Of a stretch of 64,000 nucleotides of DNA, positions 16,493 through 25,900 are shown piece by piece. The DNA comes from CAWGOF01 sp963824225 (GTDB lineage: Bacteria > Acidobacteriota > Polarisedimenticolia > Polarisedimenticolales > Polarisedimenticolaceae): the NCBI GenBank assembly GCA_963824225.1, contig CAWGOF010000003.1, positions 2,604,001-2,668,000 on the forward strand, read 5' to 3'. Numbering within the stretch: position 1 is the first letter of the stretch; each line of letters begins with the position of its first letter. Made by a program: the position numbers and the translations under genes. The notes under the pieces were generated by a model. The model was not told the origin of the DNA. It saw only the letters and a list, made by a program, of their open reading frames with translations, and ran no database searches.

Positions 16493-18493
16493 CTATCTCG
16501 TCACCGTGGCCCAGAAGGGCAGGTATTTCTTCGCGTCTTTCACTCCTTGCTCGGTCACCGGGGTCCCGGTCACGTTGAGCTTGGTCAGCTTCGGCAGCGG
16601 CTTGAGGTGCAAGAGACCGGCATCGGTGACCTGGGTCCCGGTGAGGTTGATGCCGCCGAGGCTGCTCACGCGACCCAGGTGCACGAGGCCGGCGTCGGTG
16701 ACCGCGTCGTTCGTCAGGTTCACTCCCTCGAGCCGCGGCAGGCCCGAAAGGTGCACGAGACCGGCGTCGGTCACTTTCGTGTCGGCCAGGTTGAGGGTCT
16801 CCAGGCTCGCCAGGCCCTTCAGGTGCGCGAGGCCGGCGTCGGTCACCGCGGTGCGCATGACGCCGAGATACTCGAGCGCCGCGAGGCCCTTCAGGTGCAC
16901 GAGACCGGCGTCGGTCACCTTCGTCCCGCCGATGTTCAGGACGCGGAGCTTCGGCATCGACTTCACGACCTCGAGCGCTCCGTCGTCGATCGGCACGTCC
17001 ATGAGACCGAGGCTCCTCGAGGTCGAGTAGTCCCGCGAGCAGCGGCGAACTCCGTATCGAGCTGGGCCGACTTCCCCAGGCCCACGCTGACGATGCGATT
17101 CCCGTCGCGCTTCACCGTCCCACCCGCTGCTTCGAGGGCGGCCTCCACGCCCGTCGACGCGGAGCGCGTCTTGGGCGCCGGTGGCGGTGATGTCGCAGGC
17201 GCCTGACGCATCGCCGCGTTCTCCTGCTTGCTTTCCGTCGGCTCCAGCCGAAACTCCAGGTAGTCCGTTCGGATCGGTTTCACGAAACGCGGCTCGCCCG
17301 GGTACGGCTCGTCCCTCAGGTAGTAGCTCAGCCGGACGCGGCGGTCCTCCGGGTAGTAGAAGGCGTGCCAGAACGTCCGCTCCGGGGGCTGTTTCGGGTT
17401 CGCGGCCTGCGACGCCTGCGCGTCACAGCTCTTGTGGAAGCCGCGGATCGTCTCGTCGTCGAAGGCACCCGTCGCGAGCTTCTCGCTGAGGTACGCGTAG
17501 CGCTTGCAGGTCGCGCGTGCCTTCTCCGCCGACGGGGGCTTGCCATTTTCGAGTTGCTTGTGGAGGGTGAAGTTCGTCATGACGAGCGGCTGGCCCGGGT
17601 TCTCGATGATGTACTCCTTGTTGTGCGACTCGGAGTACTCCCAGACGAACGCATTGCCGTTGCGGTCGGCGATCAGGTAGTGCACGGGGACGTACTGGTA
17701 GTACTGCTTGGTCGCCATCAGCGTCTGCCTTCGCCTCCTCGACCGTGGCGCACGTGTCGAGGAGCAGGCGGAGCGTCTGCAGCTCGCCCAGACCCACGGC
17801 GGCGGTCCTGCGTCGGCTCCATCGACATGGTCGAAGAGCTGCGTCGTCCATGGCCAGCGTGACGGTGAGCCCCTCGGAGTTGATGCCGTCGAGCACGCCG
17901 CTCAGGAGGTCGTAGGCGACCATCGCGATCGAGGCGTACCCCTGATCCGGGTGCAGCTCGAGCAGGTACGGGCGCGCGGTGGGATGCAGCATTCCGGGCG
18001 GCAGGAAGCCGAAGCTCAGCGCGCCGGTCGTGAAGTCGTAGTCGCGGCTGACCACGCTCTTGCCGTTCGCGGTGGAGGACGGCGGCAGGTGCGCGATCGG
18101 AGCAGCCGGCCTTGAGGTCGGTGAAGCCGAGCGTCGTGAAGTCCCAGCCGTCGTCCTCGATCGACTTGCCGAACGCCGCCGCGACGCCGCGCATGCGGTC
18201 GAGGAGGATGGGGTTGTTCCGCTCGAGGAACTTGCGCATGCGCCCGCACCTGCAATGGGGTCCTGGACCGGGTCGAGACGGACGCCGTAGCGCTCCTTCG
18301 CGATCTCGGCCAGCGCGCGCCCGATCTCCTCGTTGGTCCCACGCAGGACGAGGTGGCGCACCTCGAGCGAGTCGTCAGGTCCGCCGGCGATGACCCGGTC
18401 CTCCTGGACGACCCTGTTCGACTCAGCGGCGGATAGGCAGCCGGTCACGGCGAGAAGCGACAGTAGAAGGATTCGCATGATGTGAGGGCGCAT
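16493..18493 (-). CDS. C45-type acyltransferase/peptidase lipoprotein fused to leucine-rich repeats, heavily frameshifted
   Basis: Reading from 18493, MRILLLSLLAVTGC is a lipoprotein signal with a lipobox cysteine. HLVLRGTNEEIGRALAEIA and later SRDYDFTTGALSFG, PYLLELHPDQGYASIAMVAYD and NSEGLTVTLAMDD match the C45/choloylglycine-hydrolase-like Ntn-hydrolase pattern (penicillin acyltransferase relatives). These continue into YLIADRNGNAFVWEYS. The 3' half (16493-17000) is a ladder of ~24-residue leucine-rich repeats (KVTDAGLVHLKGL), each encoded by near-identical ~72-base units. The frame changes near 18245, 18100, 17830, 17715 and 17030 with homologous sequence continuing each time, so one gene of ~660 residues is likely. 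The catalytic N-terminal cysteine cannot be placed because of the indels. The fusion of this hydrolase to LRRs is unusual. Confidence 0.65.
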
Positions 18494-18507
18494 GGCAGAA
18501 ACTCCTT

Positions 18508-18849
18508 CTAGTACCTCTCGCCGGCGAGACGCCTCGAGAGGAGTAGAGACCCAGCAGTCGCGAGCGCGGCGAGCGCGATCCACGGAGCGCCGACGCTCTC
18601 CGCCGCGGCAAGCAACGAATCGAAAAGAGGCGGCCCGGCCGCGCCCGACTTGACGAGCAGGACGAGCGACCCCACGAGCGCGAGAGCGGCCGCGGCAGTC
18701 GTCGGCCACGCGCGCATCCACGGAAAGGGGATCGGCGGGGGTGCGGTGGCCTCGCGGTGGACGGCCTCCATCACGGAGGCGTGGAATCCCGACGAGGGCA
18801 GGATGTCCTCCTCGCCGCCGAGGACCCGGTCGATCTCCTCGTCTCTCAC
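18508..18849 (-). CDS. Small membrane protein, probable anti-sigma factor
   Basis: This 113-residue protein begins with an acidic cytoplasmic segment (MRDEEIDRVLGGEEDILPS) and has two predicted membrane helices (TTAAAALALVGSLVLLV and WIALAALATAGSLLL). Its start overlaps the stop of the ECF sigma factor by 4 bases (18846-18849), so the two are translationally coupled. No zinc-binding HxxxCxxC motif is present. The role as anti-sigma factor rests on position, size and membrane location. Confidence 0.6.
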   Translation of the reverse strand: MRDEEIDRVLGGEEDILPSSGFHASVMEAVHREATAPPPIPFPWMRAWPTTAAAALALVGSLVLLVKSGAAGPPLFDSLLAAAESVGAPWIALAALATAGSLLLSRRLAGERY

Positions 18850-19379
18850 CGTGTGAGCTTCCGGCGTAGGAGCTCGCGACCGCGATGCAGCCTCGCCTTG
18901 ACCGTCCCCTCGGGAATGCCGAGAGTCTTCGCGGTGACGGCCACGTCCGACCGGTGAAAGTAGAAAACCATCATGGCTTCCCTGTACTTCGCGGGGAGGG
19001 CCTGCACGGCTGTGCGCACGGCGCGGTCTCGATCGGACTGGTCAACCCCCTCTGCCCCGGAACGGCCATCGCGAAGCTCCCCGACGTCCTCGATCGAAAC
19101 GGTCCGAGGCGGGATCCGTCGCAGCTCGGAGCGGAAGAGATTCAGCGCCAGGGCGAACAGCCACGTGGAGAAGGCCGAGTCTGCGCGCCAGCTTCCCAGG
19201 GTGCGATAGGCGCGCAGGAACGCTTCCTGCGCGAGGTCCTCGGCGCGCCCCGAGTCCCGCGCAAATCGATACGCCAGGCTCACGAGCGGCCCCTGCCAAC
19301 GCGTGACGATCCGGCCGAACGCGGAGTCGTCGCCGGCCAGTACCCTCCGGACGGTTTCGCGGTCCTCGTCATGGCTCAC
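18846..19379 (-). CDS. ECF-family RNA polymerase sigma factor
   Basis: The ORF extends to 19439, but a GTG at 19379 (VSHDEDRE) fits the usual sigma N-terminus, giving ~177 residues. Region 2 (GRAEDLAQEAFLRAYR...FSTWLFALALN) and region 4 (LPAKYREAMMVFYF...TAKTLGIPEGTVKARLHRG) are both clear. It directs transcription in response to a signal relayed through the coupled membrane protein at 18508. The C45/LRR lipoprotein follows on the same strand within 15 bases and is probably in the same operon, so it may be part of the stress response or its sensor. Confidence 0.9.
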   Translation of the reverse strand: MSHDEDRETVRRVLAGDDSAFGRIVTRWQGPLVSLAYRFARDSGRAEDLAQEAFLRAYRTLGSWRADSAFSTWLFALALNLFRSELRRIPPRTVSIEDVGELRDGRSGAEGVDQSDRDRAVRTAVQALPAKYREAMMVFYFHRSDVAVTAKTLGIPEGTVKARLHRGRELLRRKLTR

Positions 19380-19502
19380 CCGCGTCTTCCACCTGGGGTT
19401 CGACGCCACGGGTGCCGCGAGGGTTGCAAAATAATGCAACGGGAGGCGACGGCGCGTCGTCCCACCGGATGCAGCGCCGGGACAGTTGCATGGGAGGTCC
19501 GG

Positions 19503-19907
19503 ATGTCAGTGAACACCACTGCGATTGGCGCCTTCATACTGGGCATGGTCGGGTCGATCGCGACGTTCGGATTCTTCGCCGTCGCGTCGTGGGCGAACGC
19601 GCGACGCCGCGAGCGGGAATCGTATTACCGGAGCGAGGTCCTGAAAAAGCTCGCCGAGGCCGGGCAAGACGGATCGAGCGCCGCGCTGGAGATGTTCCGC
19701 GAGCAGCAGCGGGCGGAGGTCAGGAATCGACTCGAGACCCAGAGGCTCGGCGGGCTGATCTTGACCGCCGTCGGACTCGGACTGATGGCTCTCTTGAAAG
19801 GCGTGGCCAGCCACGAGGCGGCCTGGCTGTCGGGGCTCATTCCCACCCTCGTCGGCGCGGTGCTGTTGCTCTATTCCTACGTCTTGGCACCGCGGCAGCC
19901 GCAGTAG
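19503..19907 (+). CDS. Small membrane protein (DUF6249-like)
   Basis: The 134-residue protein starts at an ATG preceded by GGGAGG at good spacing. It has one N-terminal membrane helix (TTAIGAFILGMVGSIATFGFFAVASW), a charged middle (RRRERESYYRSEVLKKLAEAGQDG, then EMFREQQRAEVRNRLETQR), and two C-terminal helices (GLILTAVGLGLMALL and LIPTLVGAVLLLYSYVLA). The layout resembles DUF6249-type proteins often found beside ECF sigma/anti-sigma pairs. It is divergent from the ECF sigma gene with ~120 bases between the starts, so promoters for both are probably there. The function is not known. Confidence 0.75.
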   Translation: MSVNTTAIGAFILGMVGSIATFGFFAVASWANARRRERESYYRSEVLKKLAEAGQDGSSAALEMFREQQRAEVRNRLETQRLGGLILTAVGLGLMALLKGVASHEAAWLSGLIPTLVGAVLLLYSYVLAPRQPQ

Positions 19908-19918
19908 CGCGCTCGGGC

Positions 19919-20125
19919 CTAGTAGGGGTGAGCCGCGCCACGAACCCCGGTCGGGACGGCGACGTCGGGGCCGCGCACCGTATCGGGCGAGCGGGCCAGC
20001 ACGAAGCGCGTGTCACCGGTCAGTACGACGCCGAGCTCGTGATCGCGGACGAACTCACCGAGAGCAACGACGAACGCGGAGAGGACGAGCCCACGCACGT
20101 CAGATCGAACGCCGCGATGTGGCTT
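19919..20125 (-). pseudogene. Remnant of a Uma2-family endonuclease
   Basis: Read on the minus strand, the segment encodes FVRDHELGVVLTGDTRF, then LARSPDTVRGPDVAVP, and stops at 19919-19921. This matches the conserved middle of Uma2 (DUF820) PD-(D/E)XK nucleases (LG-VL--DT-F-L---PDTVR-PDVA). No start codon is seen and the C-terminal catalytic half is missing, so it is a fragment of about 65 codons. Its upstream end coincides with one copy of a 26-base repeat (20099-20124). Confidence 0.5.
20099..20124. repeat. 26-base direct repeat, copy 1
   Basis: This is identical over 26 bases to 23272-23297, same orientation. It lies just upstream of the kinase promoter at 20149. The two copies bracket the kinase gene together with the last part of the barrel gene. 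The flanks do not match beyond the repeat. Confidence 0.8.
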
Positions 20126-20148
20126 CCTTCATCCCAGGGCAACACACC

Positions 20149-20154
20149 TATAAT
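20149..20154 (+). promoter_or_regulatory. Perfect TATAAT -10 element, 9 bases before the kinase ATG
   Basis: The consensus hexamer ends 9 bases before the ATG at 20164, so the start site would be 0-3 bases from the start codon. No Shine-Dalgarno can fit in between. This points to a leaderless transcript and supports 20164 over the upstream in-frame start at 20119. Confidence 0.6.
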
Positions 20155-20163
20155 CCGGACCCC

Positions 20164-22905
20164 ATGACGCTCCTCCCTGGCACGAGGTTGGGACCCTTCG
20201 AGATTCTAGCGGCGACCGGCTCCGGCGGGATGGGAGAGGTCTACCGCGCCAAGGACACTCGGCTCGATCGAAACGTCGCGATCAAGGTCCTCCCCGAATC
20301 CCTGGTCCAGGACCCGGGGCGACGGCAGCGACTGGTGCGCGAGGCGCGCGCAATCTCGAGTCTGTCCCACCCCAACATCTGCGCCCTCTACGATGTTGGC
20401 CATCAGGACGGCGTCGACTACCTCGTCATGGAATACCTGGAGGGCGAGACGCTCGCGGAGCGTCTCGGCAAGGGTCCGCTGCCATTCGATCAGGTGATGC
20501 GCTACGCGCTGGAGCTCGCCGGAGCGCTTGACGCCGCGCACCGTCGGGGAATCGTCCATCGCGACCTCAAGCCGGGCAACATCATGCTGACCCGGACGGG
20601 CGCCAAGCTGCTCGACTTCGGTCTTGCGAAGGCGGCGGCACCCGCAGACGAGGCGGCCGAGCCATCGGCTGCGCCCACACGGGCGAATCCACTGACCGCG
20701 GAGGGCGCGGTCGTCGGCACGTTCCCCTACATGTCCCCCGAGCAGGTCGAGGGAAGAAACGTCGATGCGCGCAGCGACATCTTCTCCTTCGGCTCGGTCC
20801 TGTACGAGACGGTGACAGGACAGCGCGCTTTCGCCGGGACGAGCCCGATCAGTCTGGCCTCCGCCATCCTCGAAAAAGAGCCGGCACCGATTCGCTCATT
20901 GAAACCGATGACACCGCATGCTCTCGAGCATGCGATTCGCGTCTGCCTGGCGAAGGATCCCGATGACCGATGGCAGTCGGCGCGCGATCTCTGGCTCGAG
21001 CTCAGATGGGCCACGGAACCGGATCCTCGCGAGCATGCGGCGACTTCCCCGACGACGCATCGGCGCGAGTGGATCGCCTGGTCCGTCGCGGCTGCCGGCT
21101 TGACGATCGCCGTCATCATCCTGGCGCTCCGGCGTCCCGGCCTTGGCTCATCGGTGCCGCGTCCAACCATGCGATTCAGTGCCGAGCTGCCGATGGGCCA
21201 GGTCATCGACAGGCACGCGGGCGGCCACCTGGCGATGTCGCCCGATGGTACACGCATCATCGTTCTCGAGACGGCACCCGCCACCGCCGATTTCGAGCGA
21301 ACCATGGTCATGCGCTCGCTGGACCAGGGCGAGTTCGTTCCCGTGCCGAACCAGGGTGGAGGCCATCCGTTCTTTTCTCCCGACGGCCAGTGGTTCGGGG
21401 GCTTCAACGGAAACAAGCTGACGAAGTTCCCGCTCCAAGGCGGCTCACCGGTGACGCTCTGCGATGCTCCAATCCTTACGCGAGGCGCCAGCTGGGGAGA
21501 CGACGGCCAGATCATCGCGAGCTTCAACGAGGGCACGACCGGCCTGGTCCGGATCCCCTCCGGCGGCGGCAAGCCGACGCCGCTGACCCAGCTGGACAAG
21601 GAGAAGGGCGAGACCGCTCACGCGTGGCCGCAGGTCCTGCCGGGCAGCCGGTCGATCCTGTTCACCGTCTACGGCGCCGGGGGTTTCTCCGACGCGGAGA
21701 TCGTGGTCATCTCGCTCGTGGACGGCAAGCGCACGTCCATCTTTCGCGGCGGAGACTTTGGCAGGTACTTTCCCAGCGGACATCTCATCTATCTGCAGCA
21801 CGACACGCTGTATGCAGCCCCCTTCGATCTGGAGCGGCTCGTGTTGACGGGTGAGCCGCGCCCCGTACTCGAAGGTGTCAATGCGAATTGGCTCGGCGGT
21901 GGCGACTTCGCTTTCTCTCGGACGGGAGACGCCATCTACGTCAGCTCAGAGGGGCCATCGTTCGGCTATCAGATCCACTGGCTCGACGGGTCGGGCGAGA
22001 CCCGTCCATTGCACGTCGCTACGGACGACTACGAGACCCCGCAATTCTCCCCGGACGGCAAGCGGCTCGCATTCGGGATCACGAGCGGTCCTCTCCATGG
22101 GGACCTCTGGATCAAGGATCTCGAGCGCGACACGGTCTCGCGGCTCACACGCCTGCCGGGGCGAAACAGCATCCCCCTTTGGATGCCGGACGGCCAGAGC
22201 ATCGTCTTCAGCTCGTACGGCCACGCGGCGCAGGGGATCTATTGGATTCGCGCCGACGGCGCCGCCGAGCCGCAGCTCTTGATGGAGACGAAGGGGGAAT
22301 CCGAGACTCCCAACTCCATCTCTCCGGACGGCAAGCGCCTCACCTACGCGATGCTGATGGGTGACTTCAGCCGAAGCGAGATCTGGACCGTGCCGTTCGA
22401 GGGAGATCGGGATCACCCTCGGCTCGGACAACCCGAGCCGTTCCTGCGCACGCCGGCGTTTCTGGACTCGCCGATGTTTTCTCCCGACGGGCGATGGCTT
22501 GCTTACTCCTCCGATGAGTCGGGCGCAGGCCAAGTCTACGTTCGGCCCTTCCCGGGCCCGGGAGGCCAGTACCAGATTTCGGCAGAGGGCGGCTCGCGCC
22601 CCCTGTGGTCGCACGATGGGCGCCAGCTCTTCTTCCTGGACGATCAGTCGCGGATCCATGTCGCCGACTGCAACGTGACGGGCGGATCACTCGTTGCTGG
22701 CAAGCCCCGCCTCTGGTCGAACAAGTCTCTGGCGTTCATGGGCAGCGCCTACTCGTATGCGCTCGCCGCCGCCGACAGTCGCTTCGCTGTGGTGCTGAAG
22801 GCGGAGAAGACGGAACAGCCGCAGCGGAACACGACGGACAGGGTCAAGGTGCTGCTCAACTTCGCAGACGAGCTCACCCGCCGCGTGCCGCCGGACAAGC
22901 GCTGA
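20164..22905 (+). CDS. PknB-type Ser/Thr protein kinase with C-terminal TolB/PD40 propeller
   Basis: The protein has ~913 residues from the ATG at 20164. The kinase domain shows GSGGMGEV (19-26), VAIK with Lys41, HRDLKPGN near 134 and DFG near 153, followed by a Thr-rich activation segment ending YMSPEQ. A membrane helix (WSVAAAGLTIAVIILAL) is near 305-325. The rest is a PD40-type propeller with repeated SPDG--I/LAF strands, probably an external sensor. It is intact while the genes on both sides are broken, and it ends 17 bases before the convergent barrel gene. A 26-base direct repeat brackets it. Position next to the surface-machine operon makes regulatory coupling possible but unproven. 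Confidence 0.92.
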   Translation: MTLLPGTRLGPFEILAATGSGGMGEVYRAKDTRLDRNVAIKVLPESLVQDPGRRQRLVREARAISSLSHPNICALYDVGHQDGVDYLVMEYLEGETLAERLGKGPLPFDQVMRYALELAGALDAAHRRGIVHRDLKPGNIMLTRTGAKLLDFGLAKAAAPADEAAEPSAAPTRANPLTAEGAVVGTFPYMSPEQVEGRNVDARSDIFSFGSVLYETVTGQRAFAGTSPISLASAILEKEPAPIRSLKPMTPHALEHAIRVCLAKDPDDRWQSARDLWLELRWATEPDPREHAATSPTTHRREWIAWSVAAAGLTIAVIILALRRPGLGSSVPRPTMRFSAELPMGQVIDRHAGGHLAMSPDGTRIIVLETAPATADFERTMVMRSLDQGEFVPVPNQGGGHPFFSPDGQWFGGFNGNKLTKFPLQGGSPVTLCDAPILTRGASWGDDGQIIASFNEGTTGLVRIPSGGGKPTPLTQLDKEKGETAHAWPQVLPGSRSILFTVYGAGGFSDAEIVVISLVDGKRTSIFRGGDFGRYFPSGHLIYLQHDTLYAAPFDLERLVLTGEPRPVLEGVNANWLGGGDFAFSRTGDAIYVSSEGPSFGYQIHWLDGSGETRPLHVATDDYETPQFSPDGKRLAFGITSGPLHGDLWIKDLERDTVSRLTRLPGRNSIPLWMPDGQSIVFSSYGHAAQGIYWIRADGAAEPQLLMETKGESETPNSISPDGKRLTYAMLMGDFSRSEIWTVPFEGDRDHPRLGQPEPFLRTPAFLDSPMFSPDGRWLAYSSDESGAGQVYVRPFPGPGGQYQISAEGGSRPLWSHDGRQLFFLDDQSRIHVADCNVTGGSLVAGKPRLWSNKSLAFMGSAYSYALAAADSRFAVVLKAEKTEQPQRNTTDRVKVLLNFADELTRRVPPDKR

Positions 22906-22922
22906 TCAGCGGCCCGCAGGCG

Positions 22923-25900
22923 TCACATCGACCCGACGAGATTCACGAACGCGCCCTGGTGGTCGTAGCTCAGGTCGGTCAGGTCGTCCGAGAAGTCGGT
23001 GAAGTTGTAGCCGACGCCGGCCTTCAGGTGCTTGCCGAAGTAACGATAGACCGCGGCCAGGGCGCCGGTGCGGCGTTGGTCGAGATCCGGGAGGTCGAGC
23101 ATGCGCACCTCGGCCAGGCTCTCCCAGCCCTTGAGGAAGCGCCAGTCGACGCGCAGCACCGCGAGCTGGGCGGCGTTGTCGAAGAACACCCGGTTCACGC
23201 GATCGAGGCTCACCTCGCCCATGCGGTAGGCGACCTTGCCGCCGATCGACCAGTTGGTCGAGACGTCGTAGGTCAGATCGAACGCCGCGATGTGGCTCCT
23301 CTGCAGGAACTCGACCGGGGTGTTCGTCAGCGTCACCTGATCGGTGGTCGGGATGTTGTAGAAGAACGTGTACTTGGCCAGGGCGCTCCACCGGTCGTTT
23401 CGCACCGGCCGGTACGCGTAGCCGAACACGAACTCGGTGTAGCCGCCGTCGAAGAACTCGCCGAGCGAGCTGTCGCTGACCGAGTGGTTCAGCTTGCCGA
23501 GCACGCGCCAGTCGGGCGTCAGCACGAGCTTGAAGTTGTTGCGGAAGATCCACTGCTTTCGTTCGGTGACGGTGGTGTCGGGCTGCTCCGCATCGTCCTG
23601 CCGGTACTCGACCGCGGTCGAGAACTGCATCCGCTCGTCGCCGTACCCCAGGCGGAATCCAGCCGCCTTGCGCTCGGTCTCGGCGCTGGTCTGGTAGTCG
23701 CGCAGCGTGCCGAACTCCGCATTCGCGCCGAGGTTCCAGTGCTCCTTGGCCACGAAGTTGATTCCCGTGGCGTGCGTCAGCCCGGTCAGCGCGTTGCTGT
23801 ACTGGTACCGCTCCTCGACGTAGACGCTCGACGTGTCCGTGAGCCGGCGCTTCATGCCCGAGACCAGGCTGCCCCGGCGGACGTGCATGCCGTTGTCGGT
23901 CCGCTCGTTCTCGAGCGCGTAGTTCAAGTACAGGTTCGTCCGCTCGGAGACCAGGAAGCTCGTGCCGAGCCTGCCGCCGGCTCCGAGGTCGCCGTCTGAG
24001 GCCTCGGCGTCGAGCCGGAAGCGCTTCGTGAACCGATACGATCCGCCCAGGCCGTAGCGCCCGTTGTCCTCACGTGTGTCGTCCGACGCGACCGTCTCCT
24101 GGACGAAGCCGTAGGCGCGCCACGCCTTGCCGGGGTCGAACTTCACCTGCACGACCGCGTCCGTGCGCTCGCCCACTTCCTGGGTCAGCGGAACGACGGG
24201 CGAGTTGTCCTCGCGCAGATCGTTGCGCACGCCGGCGCTGACGTTCCACTGCTCGTTCACCTGATAGCCGAGGTCGAGCTCGATCGCCCGGGTCTCGAGC
24301 CCCAGCTCCTCGGTCCGCTGATCGCCCTTGGCTCGCCAGGCTCAGGCGGGGCGTGACCGGCAGCTTGAGCACGCCGCCGAACTGCTCCGTTTCCTTGATC
24401 GTCGCCTGGCCCGGCGCCGAGTAGCCGGCTTCGAGGTTCTGCATGTAGAGGGACAGGCGACCGTTCGCTCCGTCGAACAGATCGCCGAGCCCGACGCTCA
24501 CGTCGGCGCGGTAGGCCCCGGCTTCGGCGTCGGTGAAGCTCAGGGGGTCGGGGCCCTGGAAGCCGAACCCGCCGTCGTCGGACCTGCAGCGCGCTCGAGA
24601 CGAGCCCCTCGCTCCGTCCGGTCTGCACCTTGACCAACGAATCGGTGCTCATGCGCAGGGTCAGGTCTGCGGCGCCGAGGCTGCTGTCGGTCGCCCCTTC
24701 CTCGTTCGAGTTGGCGGTCACGCCGAGCCGCACGTGGTCGCCGAACCAGTAGTGGCCCTGGCCGCCGACGGCCATGGCGTCGAGCTCGTCGAAGCCCGGC
24801 GTGTACTCGTACCGGCCACGAGGTACGCCTCGTCGCCGCTCAGGCCGCTGCTGCGGACGAGCAGGTTGTCGTCGGCGGTCGACGACAGCGGCTCGGACAG
24901 CAGCACCCGGCCCTGCAGGTAGTCGATGTCGTAGTCCAGGCCGGGCCGCAGGTTGACGACCCCCGTGACGATTTGCGAGTCCTTGTCGCGGAGCTCGATG
25001 CGCAGGCGCTCGGAGCCCATCAGGAGGTCCTGGTGGTGCAGGAAGTAGAGCGAGCCGCCGGTGCCCCGGAACTCCTCGTAGCTCGAGATCGTTCCGGGCT
25101 CGGCGGCGAATCCGTCGAGTGCGGCTCGCTGCTCGCCGAAGCTGGTCGTGGCCTGGGACTCGTAGTGCGCGTTGGCGCCGTACAGGCCGCGATCGACGTG
25201 GGCCAGCTCGTTGCCCAGGTAGCCGACCTTGAAGTTGCCCCACATCCCGTAGTTCTCGCCGTGGCTCGCCTTGACGTAGAACTTGCCCAGGGTCGGGGCC
25301 ATCTCTTCGACGACCGAGTCGTCGCCGAAGGTCGGGTAGTGTAGATCGGGATCGATGCGCCGGAACAGCGACTCGGGCGACTTGTCGAGGAAGTTGCTGA
25401 ACAGGTCCTCGACCGGGCCTTCGCGCGTGTCCGCGCTCGCCGTCAGGTGCCAGTTCTCGCTGACCTTGCCGTCGACGAAGAACGCCAGGCGGCCATCGAA
25501 CGACGAGTCGAAGGGCTGCGGAGCGTTCTCGCCCTCGAGCAGCTCGGCCGGCCCGTTCGAGCGGTTCTCGGACAGCGTGACGTCGGCGATGCCGACGTAG
25601 AACAGGTCTCTGCTTCTTGAACTCGAGGTCGCGGAGATACAGCGAGCCGTTGCCCGCGTCGTCGAGCACCGCGACCTCGACCGTGTGCGCCCCGTGCGGA
25701 AGGATCTCCTCCGCGGCGAAGCTGCCCTGCGGGTCGACCGGGACCTGGCGGCCCGCGACCCACACCGTGTGGCCGGCCGGGATGCCGCTGCCCTGGACCT
25801 TCACCGTGCCGCCGCCGAGCGGAATCCGATGGCGCGCCAGGTCGGCTCTCGCCGTAGGCGGCGAGCAGCTCGGGCGGCGGCCGCTCGGCTGCGTCCGACG

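Noticed and set aside
16600..16940. CRISPR-like array of regular ~72-base repeats
   Set aside because: The repeats encode in-frame leucine-rich repeats and the spacing units are coding, not unique spacers.
22895..22920. CGCTGATCAGCG palindrome between the convergent kinase and barrel genes
   Set aside because: It spans the kinase stop codon, is only 12 bases, and has no U-run, so calling it a terminator would be a guess.
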